DNA of 64,000 bases, from assembly GCA_002483135.1 (NCBI GenBank), contig DLHI01000034.1, forward strand, positions 1 to 64,000, given 5' to 3'. The DNA is from Hyphomonadaceae bacterium UBA7672. Lineage in GTDB: Bacteria; Pseudomonadota; Alphaproteobacteria; Caulobacterales; Hyphomonadaceae. Positions 60,806-64,000 of the stretch are shown piece after piece (position 1 is the first letter of the stretch; the number at the start of each line of letters is the position of its first letter). A model generated the notes under the pieces. The model ran no database searches, was not told the DNA's origin, and worked only from the letters and a program-made list of their open reading frames with translations. The position numbers and the translations under genes are program-made.

Positions 60806-62323
60806 CTACAGCCCGAGTTTCTTGGTGAGAATCTCGTTCACGGCGGCGGGGTTCGCCTTGCCCTGGCTGGCCTTCATGATCTGGCCGACCATCCAGCCGA
60901 GAGTCTTCGGCTTTTCATGGCCAGCAGCGCGCTGGGCCTTGATCTCCTCGACCTGAGTCGGGTTCGCGGCGAGCACCTCGTCGATCACCTTCTCAATCGC
61001 GCCTGTATCAGTCACCTGCTTCAGGCCCTCGCGATCCACGATCGCGGCGGCGGTGTCGCCGGTGGCGATCATCTTCTGGAACACGTCCTTCGCGATCTTG
61101 CCGCTGATCGTGTTGTTCGCGATCAACGCAACAAGGCCGCCGAGTTGCGCCGCACTGATCGGCGACTGCGACAGCTCGAGCCCTTCCTTGTTGAGATAGC
61201 CCAGCAGATCCTGCGTGACCCAGTTGGCCGCAAGCCGCGCATCGCCGCCCTTGGCGACCACCTCGAAGTACGCCGACTTGTCCGCATCGCTGGCGAGCAG
61301 ATTCGCGTCATAGTCCTTGAGACCGTAGTCCTTCACAAACCGAGCACGCTTCTGGTCGGGCAGCTCCGGCAACTTCGCCTTGATGCTGTCGACGTACGCG
61401 CCACTCAGCTCCAGCGGCAGCAGGTCCGGATCGGGGAAGTAGCGATAGTCGTGCGCATCTTCCTTCGAACGCATCGAGCGCGTCTCGTCCTTGTCGGCGT
61501 TGTAGAGCCGGGTTTCCTGATCGATCTTGCCGCCGTCCTCCAGGATATCGACCTGGCGGCGCGCCTCGTATTCCGCCGCCATCTGGATGAAACGGAACGA
61601 GTTCACGTTCTTGATCTCGCAACGCGTGCCCAGCTTCTCGAAGCTTCCCGTTTTCTTGTAGTGATCGTAGCCGCCCACCTTGCACACCGACACGTTCACG
61701 TCGGCGCGCAGGTTACCCTTCTCCATGTCGCCGTCGCATGTGCCCAGCGCGATCAGGATCGAGCGCAGCTTCTTTACGTACGCAGCCGCTTCCGCCGGCG
61801 AGCGAATATCAGGCCGCGAGACGATCTCCATCAGCGCCACGCCCGACCGGTTGAGGTCGACATAGGTCGCGTTGGGATCGAGATCATGAATCGACTTTCC
61901 CGCGTCCTGCTCAAGGTGTAGCCGCTCGATGCCCACGGTGAACGTGTAGCCATCCTCGGCTTCGACATCGATCTGGCCTTCGCCGACGATTGGATGGGCG
62001 AACTGCGAGATTTGGTAGCCCTGCGGCAGGTCCGGATAGAAGTAGTTCTTCCGGTCAAACCGCGACCACGGATTGATCTTCGCGTTGAGGCCAAGGCCCG
62101 TCTTCACGGCCTGCTCGACGCAGAACTTGTTGATCACCGGCAGCATGCCTGGCATCGCCGCGTCCACCAGCGAGACATTGGTGTTCGGCGCCGCGCCAAA
62201 GGCGGTCGGTGCGCCGGAGAACAGCTTGGAATTTGAAGCCACCTGCGCATGGACCTCGAGCCCCATCACGACTTCCCAGTCGCCGGTGCGGCCTGAAATG
62301 ATGAAGGGCTTGCGGTCTGCCAT
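60806..62323 (-). CDS. gatB: Asp-tRNA(Asn)/Glu-tRNA(Gln) amidotransferase subunit B
   Basis: A 505-residue subunit that with GatC and GatA amidates misacylated Glu-tRNA(Gln) or Asp-tRNA(Asn). The N-terminal MGLEVHAQV, FDRKNYFYPDLPQGYQISQ and DLNRSGVALMEIVS segments are diagnostic; the C-terminal YqeY-like domain starts near residue 300. gatC and gatA are not adjacent. The upstream gene is divergent, so gatB is transcribed alone or towards ntrY. Confidence 0.97.
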   Translation of the reverse strand: MADRKPFIISGRTGDWEVVMGLEVHAQVASNSKLFSGAPTAFGAAPNTNVSLVDAAMPGMLPVINKFCVEQAVKTGLGLNAKINPWSRFDRKNYFYPDLPQGYQISQFAHPIVGEGQIDVEAEDGYTFTVGIERLHLEQDAGKSIHDLDPNATYVDLNRSGVALMEIVSRPDIRSPAEAAAYVKKLRSILIALGTCDGDMEKGNLRADVNVSVCKVGGYDHYKKTGSFEKLGTRCEIKNVNSFRFIQMAAEYEARRQVDILEDGGKIDQETRLYNADKDETRSMRSKEDAHDYRYFPDPDLLPLELSGAYVDSIKAKLPELPDQKRARFVKDYGLKDYDANLLASDADKSAYFEVVAKGGDARLAANWVTQDLLGYLNKEGLELSQSPISAAQLGGLVALIANNTISGKIAKDVFQKMIATGDTAAAIVDREGLKQVTDTGAIEKVIDEVLAANPTQVEEIKAQRAAGHEKPKTLGWMVGQIMKASQGKANPAAVNEILTKKLGL

Positions 62324-62455
62324 AGCGTCCTCGAACGGGTGATCGGAGGCTTCTAGCGGTGTTTTCCGGGGGCGTCACCCCGACGGCAAAAAGTCCGGTA
62401 TGGGTGTCGGAACCGGCCTCCGGCGCGCGTCTTACTGGCAGAGAGGGAGAAAACG

Positions 62456-62905
62456 ATGACGGACGACCGCACCATCCGCCTCCACCGCGTCCTGCCGACT
62501 AGGCCGGAGAAGGTCTACAAGGCCTTCATCGATGCTGACGCCAAGGCCCGCTGGCTGCCGCCCAACGGCTTCACCTGCAAGGTCCATGAATGGAATCCCA
62601 GTGTGGGCGGGACCTACCGAATGTCCTTCACCAACTTCACGACTGGAAACAGCCACGCCTGGGCCGGCAAGTTCCTCGAACTCGTGCCCGGCGAGCGCGT
62701 GAAGTACGCAGACCGGTTCGTTGATCCCAACCTGCCAGGCGAGATGGTCGTCACCGTCACGCTGAAGAAGGTGATGGTCGGAACCGAGATCACCATCGAG
62801 CAGGCCAACGTCCCCGCGCCGATCCCGCTGGAGGCATGCTATCTCGGCTGGCAGGAGTCGCTGGAATATCTGACAAAGCTCGTGACGCCGGAAATCCCCG
62901 ACTGA
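62456..62905 (+). CDS. SRPBCC/AHSA1-type protein
   Basis: A 149-residue ligand-binding-fold protein of the activator-of-Hsp90 ATPase homologue group. Motifs are RVLPTRPEKVYKAFIDADAKARWLPP and a C-terminal GWQESLEYLTKLV helix. These proteins bind small hydrophobic compounds; function here is unknown. It has a GGGAGAAAACG RBS and sits divergent from gatB, overlapping none. Confidence 0.85.
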   Translation: MTDDRTIRLHRVLPTRPEKVYKAFIDADAKARWLPPNGFTCKVHEWNPSVGGTYRMSFTNFTTGNSHAWAGKFLELVPGERVKYADRFVDPNLPGEMVVTVTLKKVMVGTEITIEQANVPAPIPLEACYLGWQESLEYLTKLVTPEIPD

Positions 62906-64000
62906 TCAGGGCGCCGACGCCTCGAACGCCACACCGATATCCGGCAGGCGCAGCGGCATATCGTAGGCATAGCCCTGCACGAAATCGCAGCCGATGGCGT
63001 GCAGTTCCTCGGCGATCACCCTGTCCTCGATGCCCTCGGCCGTGACGGTCATTCCAAGGCTGCGGATCAGCCCGGTCAGCGCCGTCACGATCCGGCACGC
63101 GCGCGGCTGGCGGATCATCCGGCACAGACGCGGATCGAGCTTCACGCCGTCAGCGGGAATTTCCGCGAGCCAAGCGAACGAAGAATGCCCCGCCCCGAAA
63201 TCGTCCAGCACGATACCGGCGCCGGCGGCGCGGAACGCAGCCAGCGCTCCCAGCGCGCCCTCGAAATCCCGCAGCGCCGCCTGCTCGGTCAATTCCACGC
63301 GCAGCACGCCATGCGGAAGCCGGGCATCGCGGATGACTGCAGCCGCCTCTTCCACCAGCATGGGGCGTGCGATCTCCGCAGCCGACAGGTTCACCTGCAT
63401 GAACACGTCGCGCCCTTCGGCCCGAAGGCGAGCCAGCGTCTCCGCTGACTTTGCGAGCATCACGGGCGCAATCGCCGTCCAGTCTGTATCGCCGCCCATC
63501 CCCACCAGCGAATCGGGGCCGACCAGTTGCCCGTCCGGCGCGCGAAATCGAGCCAGCGCCTCGAACCCGGCGACCTCAAGCGTACTCAGCCGCCGGATCG
63601 GCTGGAACACCGGTTCCACATTGCTCTCGCCGTGAACCATCCGCTCGCCGGTCTCGGCAGGAACGATCAGGCCCCGCGCAACACCCACATCGTGGAACGC
63701 GCCGAAAAAATGTGCCGGCTGTCCGTTCAGCAGCGTGACCCGGATGTCGATTGGGTCCCCGGCCCTTCCCTGGCGCAGCGGTGTCGCGATCCGCACCCGC
63801 GCGAGCCCATCCATCTGCTCCAGCAGCGCCTGCAGCGCCCATTTCCCGTCCAGCTTCGCCAGCGGCCCGCCCGGATCCGCGCGGATAGTCAGAACGCCTT
63901 CCGCCGCGCTCCACGACCACAAGGCCGCGCGCGCGGAAGTTCCGGTCTTGTCGGCAGCGAGATAACCCATGAGGCCCCAGCGAATCAGCTGGTCGAGACA
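62906..64000 (-). CDS. EAL-domain cyclic-di-GMP phosphodiesterase, partial
   Basis: The last 364 codons of a longer protein; the frame is open to the window edge (an internal ATG at 63970 is not assumed to be the start). The C-terminal EAL domain hydrolyses cyclic di-GMP. Key motifs are intact: FEALARFR, NLSAAEI, ELTEQ, DDFGAGHSS, VKLD, EGIED and QGYAYDMP. The preceding ~120 residues look like a PAS-type sensor (RVTLLNGQPAHFFGAFHDV). It converges with the SRPBCC gene with no gap. Confidence 0.9.
   Translation of the reverse strand, partial: CLDQLIRWGLMGYLAADKTGTSARAALWSWSAAEGVLTIRADPGGPLAKLDGKWALQALLEQMDGLARVRIATPLRQGRAGDPIDIRVTLLNGQPAHFFGAFHDVGVARGLIVPAETGERMVHGESNVEPVFQPIRRLSTLEVAGFEALARFRAPDGQLVGPDSLVGMGGDTDWTAIAPVMLAKSAETLARLRAEGRDVFMQVNLSAAEIARPMLVEEAAAVIRDARLPHGVLRVELTEQAALRDFEGALGALAAFRAAGAGIVLDDFGAGHSSFAWLAEIPADGVKLDPRLCRMIRQPRACRIVTALTGLIRSLGMTVTAEGIEDRVIAEELHAIGCDFVQGYAYDMPLRLPDIGVAFEASAP

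Overview
The window is GC-rich, gene-dense chromosomal DNA from an alphaproteobacterium. The conserved gene groups support this: pdhC-lpdA-lipA-coq10-cinA-ispDF, dusB(nifR3)-ntrB-ntrC, ntrY-ntrX-hfq-hflX, murA-DUF2948-hisD-UPF0262-infA-maf-rng-yacG, and rlpA-dacA-tmk-holB-tatD. Fused IspDF, a COQ10-type protein beside lipA, a very large TonB receptor and many exported peptidases suggest a free-living heterotroph near Caulobacterales/Hyphomonadaceae. That placement is an inference from gene content, not a measured phylogeny. I see no transposase, phage, plasmid or CRISPR signature, and no rRNA.

Layout. 1-4.6 kb: end of the pyruvate dehydrogenase E2 gene, a two-hairpin palindromic repeat touching the E3 (lpdA) start, a stand-alone acyl-ACP/CoA synthetase, lipoyl synthase. 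4.6-8.8 kb: COQ10-like protein, two coupled paralogous lipoproteins, an exported triple-repeat protein, CinA-type amidase, IspDF. 8.9-12.4 kb: dusB-ntrB-ntrC with ATGA overlaps; NtrC lacks the sigma-54 GAFTGA loop. 12.4-16 kb: queuosine genes queA-tgt, two orphan lipoproteins, tRNA-Lys.

16-34 kb is the most accessory-looking part. It has M14, M28 and M61 exported peptidases, an MHS-type MFS transporter with a large periplasmic insert, an OmpR/EnvZ-like two-component pair next to a five-EF-hand exported protein, a secF gene without secD, a DctA-type carrier, and an S9 peptidase divergent from a TonB receptor. It reads as a peptide and organic-acid scavenging region. 34.2-42.3 kb: an LldD-type FMN dehydrogenase, two acyl-CoA ligases and an atypical crotonase on one strand, then an XdhC/MocA-like molybdo-enzyme maturation pair, and MazG.

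42.3-64 kb is mostly housekeeping: metallo-beta-lactamase fold protein, TatD, HolB, Tmk, DacA, RlpA, tRNA-Ser, HupE/UreJ-like membrane protein, tRNA-Phe, yacG-rng-maf-infA, UPF0262, hisD, DUF2948, murA, tRNA-Thr, hflX-hfq-ntrX-ntrY, gatB, an AHSA1-type SRPBCC protein and the C-terminal part of an EAL-domain protein running off the window.

Start sites were often moved inward from the longest open frame, using Shine-Dalgarno spacing, signal peptides, family N-termini and 1-8 base overlaps. The best leads for a second look are the NtrC without GAFTGA, the half-lost zinc site in Tgt, the TatD and crotonase active-site substitutions, the triple-repeat exported protein, the long hairpin just upstream of the OmpR-type regulator, and the repeat at the lpdA start. 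I did not find a clearly new multi-gene system.
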